Source: Trichuris trichiura (taxonomy: Eukaryota > Nematoda > Enoplea > Trichinellida > Trichuridae). From it: a stretch of DNA of 64,000 bases. Positions 10,551 through 21,138 of the stretch are shown piece by piece. How positions within the stretch are numbered: position 1 is the stretch's first letter; each line of letters starts with the position of its first letter. Position numbers and translations under genes: made by a program. The notes under the pieces are model-generated. The model did not search any database and was not told where the DNA came from. It was given only the letters and a program-made list of their open reading frames with translations. The DNA is taken from the NCBI GenBank assembly GCA_037903355.1, contig JBAJFE010000042.1, positions 3,856,001 to 3,920,000 on the forward strand, in the 5' to 3' direction.

Positions 10551-10972
10551 ATATATTGCAATTTTATCCATTTCCGTTTGTTCTAATTATTTGTTTCTTC
10601 ACTTGTTTCAACGGCTTTGTATTTCATCTATTTAGTGAGCAATAATTATACCGCGTCACAACATTTGTCCATATCTCATGTCTATACAAGCTGTACGGAA
10701 CAAGAAGAAGAAGACCGCTGACAGACTCAAAGACAAAAAACTATTAACGGAAGACTTTAAAATGCCCGCTTTAAATCTTTAGAAACGATAGAAGACTGCA
10801 TTCGCCGCTTCCACAAATTATATTTATAATTTTAAGACCGCTGAAGACGGGTCTCGAGTGACCCGAAAGCTCCAGATTTCAAGCCTTTACCGCACATTAG
10901 ACTGGACTCTCTCCGTAATAAAGCTAGTTCATTATGAAAACATACGGTCCCGTACCAAGAAACCACATCGTT
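10551..10972. repeat. PLE1-type 3' region and right inverted arm
   Basis: 10551-10680 matches 17236-17367, the 3' untranslated part and last codons of PLE1. 10700-10972 is the inverted partner of 5243-5485 and matches 20145-20400. The outer edge carries CATACGGTCCCGTACCAAG, the conserved terminal block also seen at 20375, 60190 and 61085. All Penelope reverse transcriptase sequence is missing from this copy. Confidence 0.75.
10838..10876 (+). ncRNA. hammerhead-like ribozyme motif, copy b
   Basis: CUGAAGA (10841-10847), one C, then a perfect 5-bp stem GGGUC/GACCC closing loop UCGAGU (10849-10864), then GAAA (10865-10868) and GCUCC. This is the inverted partner of copy a. Confidence 0.5.
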
Positions 10973-10989
10973 AAAATAGAATTTGTAGA

Positions 10990-13060
10990 AACACATGTCT
11001 GATGAAAGTGAAAGAAAATGCTGGAACTCTACGCATGAACCATGCGTATCGGATTAATCGTATTTGTTGACGACATCTTTTCTTTACTTGCACATCACTT
11101 AATCCAACGTGCTTTTTGCGTACGTTTTGTGTAAGTTGCGTTGCATCCTACAGTGTACGAATACACCTGTTAGCATGTCGGAACCGCGGAAGTCCAACAG
11201 ACTAGTGTCGTATGATGATTCATCAGGTTTGATTCCTTAAAAGCTGAGTTGTGTTTGACGAATAAGCGTTATTCATCTTTGTAAAATGGCTCAGACTCGC
11301 AGATAGAAGAACAGTGTCTGTTCTGTGGAATTATTCGTAAATAGGTTTCGTGTCTGTTTAGGTTTTAAAAAATTGATAAGATCAGATTTCTGTAGTTGTC
11401 GTCACTTGCAGCTGTCACTAAATAATAGAGGTACCAATTTAAACGGACAGAATACTGAAGTTAAGTTGTGTCGTTAGTTCGTTAAGGTGCGCATGAAACT
11501 TGGTGGTGAAACGTTCCGTTGTTTTGGTTGCAGACTTATTGAGTAATATCGAGCAGTGTATAGAGAGGCCATTTCGAAAACCAGCCAGACATCAATTAAG
11601 GAAGGATAGGTTATTATAAGTAAACCAGTAAATGGATAGGTTATTATAAGTAAACCTCACACTCTGTTTATTTTTGGATGGATGAAGGGTTTCGGAGACT
11701 TCTTTGATGTCGCCATCTGCGCGAGAATCTTTTCGTTTATGGCTTGTAGCGTCCGACGTGGGTATGATTTGTCAGTTAAATCCTTTTTGCCCGAGTGGTA
11801 CATGTATAGCATCGCAGAGACTGGTAAAGTAGGGTTTTTTGAAACGCGAATTTTCTAGGTAACAGTAGACTAGCTTCATAGTGTTTCATAATTCCGCTGG
11901 TGTACTGCCGAAGCAAGTGCAGGTAGATCGCACAAAGCACCATCTTGGAGAATCAGATGTCTGATAGAGTTAAGACAATTCAAAAGGCTCTTTGATTCTC
12001 TGCGTTCTATTTTCTGAGTACACACGTCAACAAAACTAGCTAAGCGCGTATTTCTTCCCTTTATCTTATAAGATTAATGCAATTTTTTTTTAAAAAAATA
12101 GCAGCGGTAGACGTTTGTAGTGACTGTCTGACATAGTTGCAGCAATTCGTGCGAAAGCAGTAGGCCATCGTGGTTCCACGGTAACTGAGGAGCATTTTTT
12201 CCGTGAAAGTTGGCTTTTTCTGTGGGAAGATCCTGTTGTCCTTGGTATACCCAACGTTTTCTGTTTGGCATGGTCTTGCATGATCCAGTCTTCGTTCTCC
12301 GTAATGGTCCGATTTTCCTCAACAGTTCTTTGCATCTGTTGGAGGGCTTTCTCTTGGGAGATTTTGGCAACAATTTCAACAGTTCAAACACAAATGCATG
12401 ACCACTTTTGCCTTACTTTGTGTCTTACCCAATGTATGGAGATGCAGCCCTACCTTTGCATCTTATGTTGTAGATGGAGTTTATTATTGATTTTCTGCGT
12501 TGTCACAGCTAAGTTTTGTTTAGGTATGGTCTGCGTATCTCTTTCACTTTCCGAGGGCTGTATGAAAATCACTACTGCGGAATAGACTGTGCGAGCTTGA
12601 CACGATTTTTGTGGCAGTTGCATTACGAAAAGTGCCACATAATTCTCTTGGTTTCTGTTGCTGCTTTTTCTCTTATAAAAAGAAAAACAAGGCGCGTTTA
12701 GAGGGATTCTCTCGGGGCGGGAACGGAGGAAGCACAAATAATTTCTTGGGTTCACGAAGCAGATGTTAAGCTTAATCACGCTCTCCTAAAAAGAATCGAT
12801 ATGCTTGGGCAGTGATAAGAGTTTTTGAAGCATAAGCTTAGCGACAAGTTCTTCAGACATCTAATATTATCGGTAATTTTGTATAGTACTAGATGCTGAT
12901 TACAAGTTAAGTTCGTCTTAAACGCTCAGTGTGTGAAAACGTAAAATAAACGGACGCATTTGTAGGCGTATTGGCTCTGCTTTCTGAGAGACTTTCTTGT
13001 CTGATTGAGTCTGCTGTTTTACTATCAGTTTAAATATACCGTTTCAAAAGACAGAACTGG
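10990..13060. other. no gene recognised; small tandem duplication
   Basis: No exon recognised. The 5' exon(s) of the PRCC-like gene are expected here or further upstream but were not found. At 11603-11656 a 23-bp unit (GGATAGGTTATTATAAGTAA plus three bases) is duplicated in tandem. Confidence 0.45.
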
Positions 13061-13077
13061 AATAAACGTAGGCCATA

Positions 13078-13846
13078 ATGCACCATGGCTGCTCATTGCG
13101 AGAACTTGAAATATTTTTAGGTGAATCGGATGTCGAAACGGATCGAGATAACGGGACTAATACAGTTGCTTTGGAAACAGATTTTTTTGGCTTTATAGAT
13201 CATACAGATTCGTCCACTGGAAATGGAACGTCAGCATCAGTTAGCAGTTGCATGCCCACCAGCATTTGCTATGATGCTGTTTCGTGCAACGAAGCAGAAG
13301 GAGCTTCGGTCTCCTCATCTTTTTTTACACAAACTACTTTTTTTGGCCAAGGCAGTATTCCATGCGAATCAGGCTCCCCGAAACCGCGGTATCCCTTTGA
13401 GTATGGCCCATCGCGCGAACAAACTTTTCAAGGATTGTCTAGCGCATTAACGGACGAGCAGGCAAGAAACTTGATTAGCAAGTTCGAGGCAGAGCCATTT
13501 GGACGTTCCTTGCCAGAAACATTGCACATTATCGACGTTTCTGTGGATGACTACATGCGTGATGTCAGAGAAAATGTATTGCGCAACGTTTCTCTTCCTA
13601 AGCCACCAACTTTATCCAGTACTGGTGGAGTGGCAGATGAGAAAGCCAAGCCTACGATGGTGGCGAAGCAGAAGCATCAGATAACTTACTTGGCTCATCT
13701 AGTATTGCTTCTCATGGTTTCTTAATGGTAGATTTTAACCACAGCGGCGTTTTTTACAGGCAAAAGAACGCGAAGGGCAATTGGAGCAACAGTGGGCACA
13801 AAATAGGCAGCGTCGCCGGGAAGCTCGCCTGAAATACGGATTCTGA
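13078..13846 (+). CDS. PRCC-like nuclear protein, C-terminal part (two exons)
   Basis: PRCC is a nuclear protein linked to pre-mRNA splicing and the mitotic checkpoint in vertebrates. Exon A (13078-13701) and exon B (13760-13846) join across a 58-bp GT..AG intron to give the PRCC signature end: KQKHQITYLAHL, then AKEREGQLEQQW, ending EARLKYGF. Upstream, LTDEQARNLISKF and LHIIDVSVDD match the conserved region before that tail. The first 90 residues are acidic and Ser/Thr rich without clear homology. A TAG lies in frame just before the ATG and also makes a possible splice acceptor (ending 13071). So a 5' exon with the usual N-terminus is probably missing and the true start is unknown. The next gene begins 162 bp downstream on the same strand. 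Confidence 0.82.
13702..13759 (+). other. 58-bp intron of the PRCC-like gene
   Basis: Starts GTATTGC and ends TTTTTACAG. Splicing joins phase 0 codons and restores the conserved ITYLAHL-AKER junction. Confidence 0.85.
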
Positions 13847-14008
13847 TTTATTGTGTCTATTATTGAACGGTGTATTTCTTTGGCTTTGAGTTCATTTGAC
13901 ACGGTAGATGGCCCCTCTTTTGTTTGTGGAGTTTTTGAATCATGCGCTTGTTTTAAACCGTTTTCTATGTCGATTGCTTCCATTTAGATAGCCGTACAGT
14001 CATGACAG

Positions 14009-15276
14009 ATGATACCACGTTGCAGTGTTAAGAAGTTGGTACTCTTAGCAACGGTTACTGGTTTCTGCATTTGGTTTTTTGCAACTGTTATGCTGCGTGC
14101 CAGCGTAGAAGAAAGTCTTGAAACTGGATCTTATGACCATTCAAGGACATTCGCTGGGAACGATGTCGACTATGATGTTCATGCGTTTTACTATGTGTGG
14201 TATGGAAATCCAAAATTTGATAATTTTTATTACCATTGGAGCCATCGAATTCTGCCACACTGGAACCCTTTACTGGCTGTGAAATGGCCATTAGGCAGAC
14301 GCAAGGCGCCTGATGATATCGGGTCTAACTACTATCCATCCCTTGGTTGCTACAGTAGTCGGGATCCTTTTGTCGTTGCGCAACACATGAAATGGATGCG
14401 ACAAGCAGGCATAGGTGATCCCGTGCACTTTCAACTCCCCGGATTTATGTAGCTAGATTATTCGTTGCAGGCACCGTCGTAGTAAGCTGGTATCCTCAGA
14501 ACGAGAGCGATGCAGAAGGATTGCCTAGCGATAATATTGTTCCAAATGTGCTGGATGAAGCTGAAAAACAGAAATTAAAAGTAGCTTTCATGATTGAACC
14601 TTATAAAGAGAGAAGTGGAAATAATCTTCGATCGAATTTTGAATATCTAATTATTAAATACGGTGGACATGCGGCATTTTATAGGTACAGAGGGAAACCA
14701 GTTTTTTACGTGTATGATTCTTATTTGGTTGCCAAAGAGCAATGGCGTTCATTACTGAAAGAGAACGGAAGTTTTAGCATTCGCGGTACACAGTATGATA
14801 GCATCGTATTAGCCCTTATTGTGAAACAGGAAGATGAACATGATCTGCTGACTTGCGGTTTCGATGGTTTTTTTACTTACTTTGCCTCTACTGGCTTTAC
14901 CTATGCGTCAACGACAGCCAACTGGCATGATTTAGCTTCCTTCGCTCATCAAAATGGTTTGATAGCTTCATTCAGCGTTGGGCCAGGTTACATCGACGAA
15001 CGCATTCGACCATGGAATTCAGTGAGCACTCGTGATAGAGCTAATGGAATTTATTATGAATCTATGTGGAATAGTGCGCTTCAAACAGACAGTACTTTTA
15101 TATCAATAACAAGTTTCAATGAGTGGCATGAAGGTACTCAGATTGAACCAGCGTCTCCATTTACTGGTCCCAAGTTCACATATTTAAGTTACGTACCGAT
15201 GGAAAGCAACATGTATCTCACTTTAACCAGACGCATGATAGAAAAGAAAAACGGACTGCAAAGACAGAAGGTTTAG
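14009..15276 (+). CDS. endo-alpha-1,2-mannosidase-like glycosidase (GH99)
   Basis: GH99 enzymes cut glucosylated mannose from N-glycans in the Golgi, a glucosidase-independent trimming route. Exons 14009-14414 and 14471-15276 join over a 56-bp intron to give 403 aa, near the vertebrate length of about 460. Residues 8-30 form a hydrophobic signal anchor after basic residues, so this is a type II Golgi protein. Family landmarks follow: HAFYYVWYGNP, NYYPSLGCYSSRDP, SWYPQ just after the splice, YRGKPVFYVYDSY, and SFNEWHEGTQIEPA at 15112-15153, whose two glutamates (E-W-H-E) are the catalytic pair. All look intact. The start is the ATG preceding the anchor. The gene follows the PRCC-like gene at only 162 bp on the same strand. 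Confidence 0.93.
14415..14470 (+). other. 56-bp intron of the GH99 gene
   Basis: Begins GTGATCCC and ends TTCGTTGCAG. Joining GGCATAG to GCACCGTC restores the conserved strand before SWYP. Confidence 0.88.
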
Positions 15277-16560
15277 CGTTGCTAGCTATTGTTACGCACA
15301 ACTAATTATTGTTAGAAAGGTTACTCATCTCTCATAAGCTCATCCAATGCCAGCAGCTTTCAACTGTTTGAAAACCAAAAACCATGATTTGCACTTCAAA
15401 AATTGAATACTTTGAAACTGAAAAGCTTTTTGAAACTTTATTGTTGTAGAGTAATGTGAGTAACTATCCGTGTAACTGGTTAACTCTATCATAAGTTTTC
15501 ATGAATGTTCCATTCGGATATGCGGGTACCTTGGAGTTTCTCATTCCACTGGAAAGCACTTATTTTCAGTACAGAACAACAGATGCCGCCTAACTATCCG
15601 GTGACACCCAACGTTAGCTTCATGAAGGTAGCACTGCTTAAAATGTTACTACACGGGTGATTCAGTTAACTCAGTCGAGACAGAATGAATACTCTGCTGC
15701 TTGAGCGTTGTTTACAGCTGTTACGTACCGCTATGATCCCTAGGCCTGTGATCAAGTAGGTTGCACGATTAGTATCCGCAAGCAGAACTTCTGGGTCTTC
15801 TTTCCTATCCCCCCTAAACATGCAATAATCTGCAGAAGTAAACAACGGAAACTAGGTACATGAAAGCGTCAGTAAATAATACGACTGTAGTAAACATCGC
15901 AATCGTGTCTGCAGCGAAATTTTTAAAAATCGTTTGTTTTACGTTACGATGTCTCTGTTCCGTTCCTGAAAAAAACTAACAACTGCAGTGATGCTTAAAC
16001 GAGTCCTCTGTCATAACTAGCCTTTTGTAAGGCCTAGCGCCGCTACTTGGACGAATTGTTTTCTCAATCTTGCTAGTCCTATTTTCTCGGCGCTTACCGA
16101 AGCCTGAATTTATAGAGCGCATAAACGTACACGAAAAGTTATGACTTTTATTGAGGAGTCCGGTTTGTATTCATTCGTCGAGTAATCCTGCCGCTGTTAT
16201 TTCGGTCTTTGTCACTTCATGACATGGCTGCCTCGAGACGCGTTGGCGACGTCATTTTTGGTCAGGGTTCACTGTGAACAAAAGTGTTGTCAAAACGAGA
16301 TAACATATAAGCCCGAAAATGCAAGCCAAACTAGCTTTCTGTATTTTTGTAACCGTCGTGCTCCACCATTACGTAAGCCTAAATGTAATGTTTGTGTTTC
16401 CGCTTAGATTTAAGTAAGCCCATAACCGAAGAAACTGCATACTTGCAAGTAAAGGCAGTACGGGATAGCTTGCAGTTTTCTGCACAGAAACTTGCATTCA
16501 GGGTAAGATGTTTACGTGAAGCGAGGCCTAAGGTTACATTTTCAGGGCGCATAGACTCAT
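15277..16560. other. no gene recognised
   Basis: 3' flank of the GH99 gene and anonymous sequence. No repeat or exon recognised. Confidence 0.45.
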
Positions 16561-16929
16561 ACAAATACAGTCGGGCTTCGTTTTCCACGGTTAATTCGGC
16601 CAACATTTTGAGCGTTTCGCCGCGTTAAGTTGAATTCCGCGTTATATGGGATGCTCTATGAAAAAGGCCAAATAGCTTATATTCTAGCCGCGTATTTCAT
16701 CCTGCCCCGTTGAATATTTTCCGGAACGGTTATCATACCTAGTGATCCTTCGAAGCTTGGTACTACGAAATCTAGCTACGAGATAATGACATCAGTGAGA
16801 CTGCGCTTGTCCAATGGGCATAGCCATCAGAGTCCAGGCCGTTAGATACAAGAAAGGATGAAAGATTCTCTTTCATGATGAAGAAATTTATTACGGATAT
16901 GTCCCGTTTGTTTTCTATATAAAGAGGCT

Positions 16930-16967
16930 CCGGAGCTTTCGGGTCATTCGAGACCCATCATCAGCGG
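16930..16967 (-). ncRNA. hammerhead-like ribozyme motif, copy c
   Basis: Minus strand: CUGAUGA (16964-16958), one U, perfect stem GGGUC/GACCC with loop UCGAAU (16956-16941), GAAA (16940-16937), then GCU-CCGG-AGC, which could be a minimal stem III with a CCGG loop. This is the best preserved copy of the PLE1 type. Confidence 0.55.
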
Positions 16968-17558
16968 TCTTAAGTGTAAATATGAATTGTGCCAGCGAGT
17001 GCCATCTATCGATTCTGAGTATTTTGAAGCGGGTATTTTAAAGCTTTCTGTTTGTAGGTTTTTGTATTTGAGTCTGTCAGCGCACTTCTTTTTCTTATTC
17101 CGTATAGCTTCTAGATTGTCTTCGTTGGGTTGTTTCGAACATTTTTCTATGTTGTTGAGTCACTGTTTTTTCATTTTTGCATTCATTTTCTTCTTCTTTC
17201 TTTCTTCTTTTTTCTTTTTCTTTCTTTGTTCCATTTATATTGCAGTTTTGTCCATTTCTGTTTGTTCTAATTATTTGTTTTTTCTTCTTTCTCGGCTATT
17301 GTATTTCATCTGGTGAGTGTGCAACAATTGTACCGCGTCACAATATTTGTCTAAATCTCGCTTATGTCCACTCCTTGATCGCGGTTGTATGTCGTATTGT
17401 GTGTGATATATAATGCTTCTTTAATTCTTCTTAACCGTAAATTGTTTTCGTAACATAGAACTTTTGGGTGGAGTGGTTGAGTGCATTGCGTCGCGTGTTC
17501 CACTACAGCAGAGGCTTGTTTGGCTTTTTCTATTGTAATTTTTGGGTCCACGATTGGT

Positions 17559-17862
17559 CTGCCTCGCTGTGTGGTTAGACTGTGTAGTAAACGCGGTTGA
17601 CAGACGCACGCAAAAAGGGTCGTCAAACACTTTATTGTACCGACACAACACGAATCTCTCAGCCTTCCGCGGGTGCTCTTTATATACTCCTTATCCTGGC
17701 GGGGGCTGAGCGTCACTTCGTGGGCGAGGTGACGTCTGACGCACGTTTCCGGTGACTACCCTGCGTGAATCACCATCAAGGTCTGCCCTGCAGGGATCGT
17801 CGCTTTCACCGCCCGTCGTGCAGGGAGCGGTTTCCGTAATTCCCGTCGCGCTTTTCGTCACA
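17559..17862 (-). mobile_element. solo LTR-like insertion in the PLE1 GIY-YIG domain
   Basis: 304 bp flanked by a direct GATTGGT (17552-17558 and 17863-17869). On the minus strand it starts TGTGACG, has a TATATAAAGAG promoter box (about 17690) and an AATAAAGTG signal (about 17630), the U3-R-U5 order of an LTR. Excision with one repeat keeps the Penelope frame open (VPI-VDPKI). The inner edge lacks the usual CA end, so the exact boundary is slightly uncertain. Confidence 0.75.
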
Positions 17863-19350
17863 GATTGGTACCATTGTTAAGTATGGCTTTCGCGTTATTG
17901 TAACTTGTGAGTTTTTTTTTATGTGTTCGTTAAATCTATGCTCTAGGGTGTTTCCGGTTTCACCAATATAAATCCCTGAGCAAGAACATTCAACCGCGTA
18001 TACTAATCCTGTCTTTTTGTTTGCGGGGATTTTAGTTTTGTCTGTGCGAAGGATTGCCCTGAGGTTGGGCGAACCTTTGAAAAAGACTCTGAAGCCTAAT
18101 CTTTTTCCTAATTGGACAATCTTTTCGCCTAAGCCTGCCACATAAGGAATAACCAGACAAGTGTCGTACGGAGTGTTTTGCTCTGGTGACTCACGTGTGC
18201 GAAGCTTGTGGTTGAGCACTTGGTTGATAAAGGATTTAGGATAACCGTTTTTGTAGAAGATTTTTCTAATGTAGTTAATTTCTGGCTGAAGATATTCGGG
18301 ACTGCATAAGTTGAATGCTCTGTCTATCATTCCGGAGAGGATACCACGCATTACTGATCGTGGGTGATGTGATGAAAAGTTGAGGTACTGATCTGTGTGC
18401 GTGGGTTTTCTATACACTCTGGTTTTAAGGCCTTCGCTTGAGCGAATGATTAAGGCGTCCAGAAAGGGCAAGGTTTTGTTATCTTCTTTTTCCATTGTGC
18501 AGACTATTTGGTTAGGACGGACGTTGTTGAAGAATTGTAAAAATTGTTCTTCTTTTCCAGCTTTTATAATGACAAAGATGTCGTCTACGTATCTTTTAAA
18601 AAGGCGTGGAGCTATGGGTCTGTCTATAGTTCTGAACATTTGTCTTTCAAAGTTTTCCATAAAGATTTCAGTTAATACAGGGGATAGTGGGCTTCCCATA
18701 GGTACTCCGTTAGATTGTTTATAGAACTTGTTATCAAAAGTGAAGTAATTGCCTTCTTGCATGCAAAGCGAGACCAGCTTGACAATGTGAAAGGGATTTA
18801 ATTTAGTTCTGCTGGGTAGATTTGTGTCCATGTGGAGGAGATTGTGTAAGGTCTCTAGGGTGTCTGATATTGGGATGCTGGGAAATAAGTCTTTTACATC
18901 ATAGCTGACTAAAATTTCGTCGGGTTCCAAGCAATAGTTTCTTATTTCGTTGACGAGCGTTTTGCTGTTTTTGACAAAGGATGGTTCCTTGCCTGTTAGA
19001 GGTTTGATGATCTTACTTAAGTATCTACTGAGTTCAGTGGTGATGCTGTTAATTGTGGAGACTATCGGTCTCAGCGGGATATCTGGTTTGTGTACTTTTG
19101 GGAAACCATAGAGCTCGGGGGGTCTGAAGTTCGATGCAAACATAAGATATGTTGTCACTTTGGTGATAGCAGGTTCTTTGGTTTCTGTGGCATATGTAAT
19201 GAGAAGAGATCGGAGATTTTTTCGGTAAACTTCTGTAGGGTCGGTTGGTAGGGGGGTATAATTGCTGGTGTTCAAGATGGCTGTCAACTTTTCGATGTAG
19301 GTGCTTCTGTCAAGTAAGACGATTCTATTCCCTTTGTCTGCTTTGGTTAT

Positions 19351-19546
19351 TGTTGGAGGGTACGACGATCCTCTGACACGTATTCACCAGCACATACCTG
19401 CGCACACCGTCTATGATACGGTACTCTACTTTTCTGCCTATGTGTCTTTCCGGTTAGTCTGGCTTCTCTCTCTCTTCTCTCACGTTGCTGCAGATTAAAC
19501 TAAACTCCCTGCGATATCTTTCACTTCGGCCACCTAAATTCCAACA
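19351..19546. mobile_element. solo LTR insertion in the PLE1 N-terminal region
   Basis: 196 bp starting TGTTGGAGGG and ending ATTCCAACA, flanked by an exact 5-bp target duplication GTTAT (19346-19350 and 19547-19551). Excision restores the Penelope motif RIITKADKGN in frame. Orientation is not clear. Confidence 0.88.
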
Positions 19547-20281
19547 GTTATGATTCTGTTGGGTTGCTTCCTAAGTTTATATAAGCTGTTTATCTCATAT
19601 CGGCTTCGGTTCGAAGTGGCAGTGAAGTGGTGGCCTAGTATCAATGTAGATAAATTACTCTTGATCTGTGTAGCCTTTTGTGTGTCCGACGAAGATAGGC
19701 TGTTTTCAACTGAGGCAATGATGTCGAGAAGTGGTGGTTGTTTTGGTGTTGGGACGAAGTTAAGTCCTTTTTCTAATATATGCTTCTCATTTTCACTTAG
19801 AGGGAAAGAGCTGAGATTTATTATCGCTGAATTTAGCTCTGACCTAGGAGTTCTTTGTGGAATATTTCTGTAAGTGTTTGAAGATGTTGTCGAAATATTG
19901 TTTCGAATGCTATCAAATTTCGATTTTAGTACCTGTTTTTGTGATGAGCAAACTGTTCATGTGGCAAGGTCCACATGTTTCACCAGGTTCTCGTAAAGTG
20001 TACTGTGTAGTCTGCTTCTGAGGAACGCTAATGTGCTACTATAATCTCGCAGTCTCGATAGTGTGTATCTGTGTCTCCGTATAACATTTCGTAGTAGAGA
20101 CATTCCAGCCGAAAATAGGATTCTTTTTGACTGACTATCCATGATCCGGAACAAGAAAAAGAAGTGCGCTGACAGACTCAAATACAAAAACCTACAAACA
20201 GAAAGCTTTAAAATACCCGCTTTAAAATCCTCAGAATCGATAGATGGCACTCGCTGGCACAATTCATATTTACACTTAAGA

Positions 20282-20322
20282 CCGCTGATGATGGGTCTCG
20301 AATGAACCGAAAGCTCCGGAGC
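20282..20322 (+). ncRNA. hammerhead-like ribozyme motif, copy d
   Basis: CUGAUGA (20285-20291), one U, stem GGGUC with a partner altered to GAACC, then GAAA and GCUCCGGAGC. Inverted partner of copy c with one stem base changed. Confidence 0.45.
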
Positions 20323-20787
20323 CTCTTTGTATAGAAAACAAACGGGACATATCCGTAGTAAATTTCTTCATCATGAAAACCTATTGTCCCATGCCAAGAA
20401 ACCACGTTTTCGAGAGATTCTCTTTCTCTAAACTAGTGGGAATCGCCTTGCTTTAATGAGCTAAGCGATGTACTGGTGCGCGGAATGGGTACACAGTAAG
20501 GGAAATATAAAATACATAGGCGCACTTAAGCAAAAATAGTGAACATCACACAAAACACATCCACACAAAGCGAAACGTTTACGGCAGAAACGTTTGGCGC
20601 ATCAGGAATCAATTTACCCACTTTCTGTAGGTGGGCGCAGATCCCCTGGAAGACGGCCAGTCCTACGGTTTCCTGAACTTGTTGATAGCGAAACTTCTCG
20701 CCTTAAAATGTTGGAGCTGCTGGAGCTTTATTTAAAAACATTGTTATAGGGACCTGCCTGCCTTTTCCTCGCTTCATCAAATAAATC

Positions 20788-21138
20788 AGGTCTTCTCCTA
20801 CACGGCCTCGCCAACATTTCGAGCGGCAACTTCAGAGAGTAATGCGCGACGCTAATGCGGACTGATGCGGTTACCGACCCCTGAAAGGAGTGAAGGTGAC
20901 GGAATTGAACAGCTGTGCATGGACTGCTGGCACGTGAATACAATGGGCCAACACATAAACCTTACGTTTGGGCTTAGGCTTAAGCTAGGGCAGCATAACA
21001 TGGCCGGCAAACCTTGACCTACAGTTAGCGTGCTCATTCGAGTGCCGCAACCATTGTTTTGCTAATGCCTAATCCCCGCCTGACCTTCCTCTGAAGTTGC
21101 CGCTCGAAATGGTAGTGGGGCCGTGTAGGAGAAGACCC
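20788..21138. mobile_element. MITE D, 8-bp target duplication
   Basis: 351 bp with inverted ends (AGGTCTTCTCCTACACGGCC at left, GGCCGTGTAGGAGAAGACCC at right) and a target duplication of 8 bp, AATAAATC/AGTAAATC. The uninterrupted arm at 22380-22420 supplies the empty site (GAATAAATC on its complementary strand). Internal GGGCTTAGGCTTAAGC and GCGGCAACTTCAGAG resemble MITEs A and B, so it is a diverged relative. Confidence 0.8.

Larger units (their letters stand above)
17351..20142 (-). pseudogene. PLE1 polyprotein: reverse transcriptase and GIY-YIG endonuclease
   Basis: Copies the element RNA and nicks target DNA. Starting at the ATG at 20142, the frame shows a basic N-terminus, LSSFPLSENEKHILEKGLNF and FVPTPK, ITKADKGN (split by an insertion), the RT core with GVPMGSPLSPV and the YVDD active site (FKRYVDDIFVII), then a Cys-rich strand GLVYAVECSCSGIYIGETGN of the GIY-YIG nuclease. 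Its last part, SAVVEHATQC to VDISEI, lies beyond a second insertion. Removing the two insertions with one copy of each flanking repeat leaves 2792-201-311 = 2280 nt, exactly 760 codons with no frameshift. One TGA at 19959-19957 interrupts the N-terminal part. The longest uninterrupted frame is 17806-19287. Confidence 0.9.
16876..20405 (-). mobile_element. Penelope-like retroelement PLE1 with inverted flanking repeats
   Basis: A minus-strand Penelope-like element (reverse transcriptase plus GIY-YIG endonuclease) lies between inverted repeats of about 220 bp (16885-17103 and 20146-20370). Each repeat carries a hammerhead-like motif, as reported for the pseudo-LTRs of this class. Terminal blocks such as CATCATGAAG..ATTTATTACGG are shared with other copies in the window. 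It is inserted into the left arm of the 16568-23079 fold-back. Two LTR-like insertions lie inside its coding frame. Confidence 0.9.

Noticed and set aside
12074..12779. Overlapping frames of about 105 aa upstream of the PRCC-like gene
   Set aside because: Present on both strands without recognisable motifs or splice structure linking them to the gene.
16987..17413. Frames rich in Phe/Ser that could look like signal or membrane proteins
   Set aside because: They translate a pyrimidine-rich stretch of the PLE1 inverted repeat.
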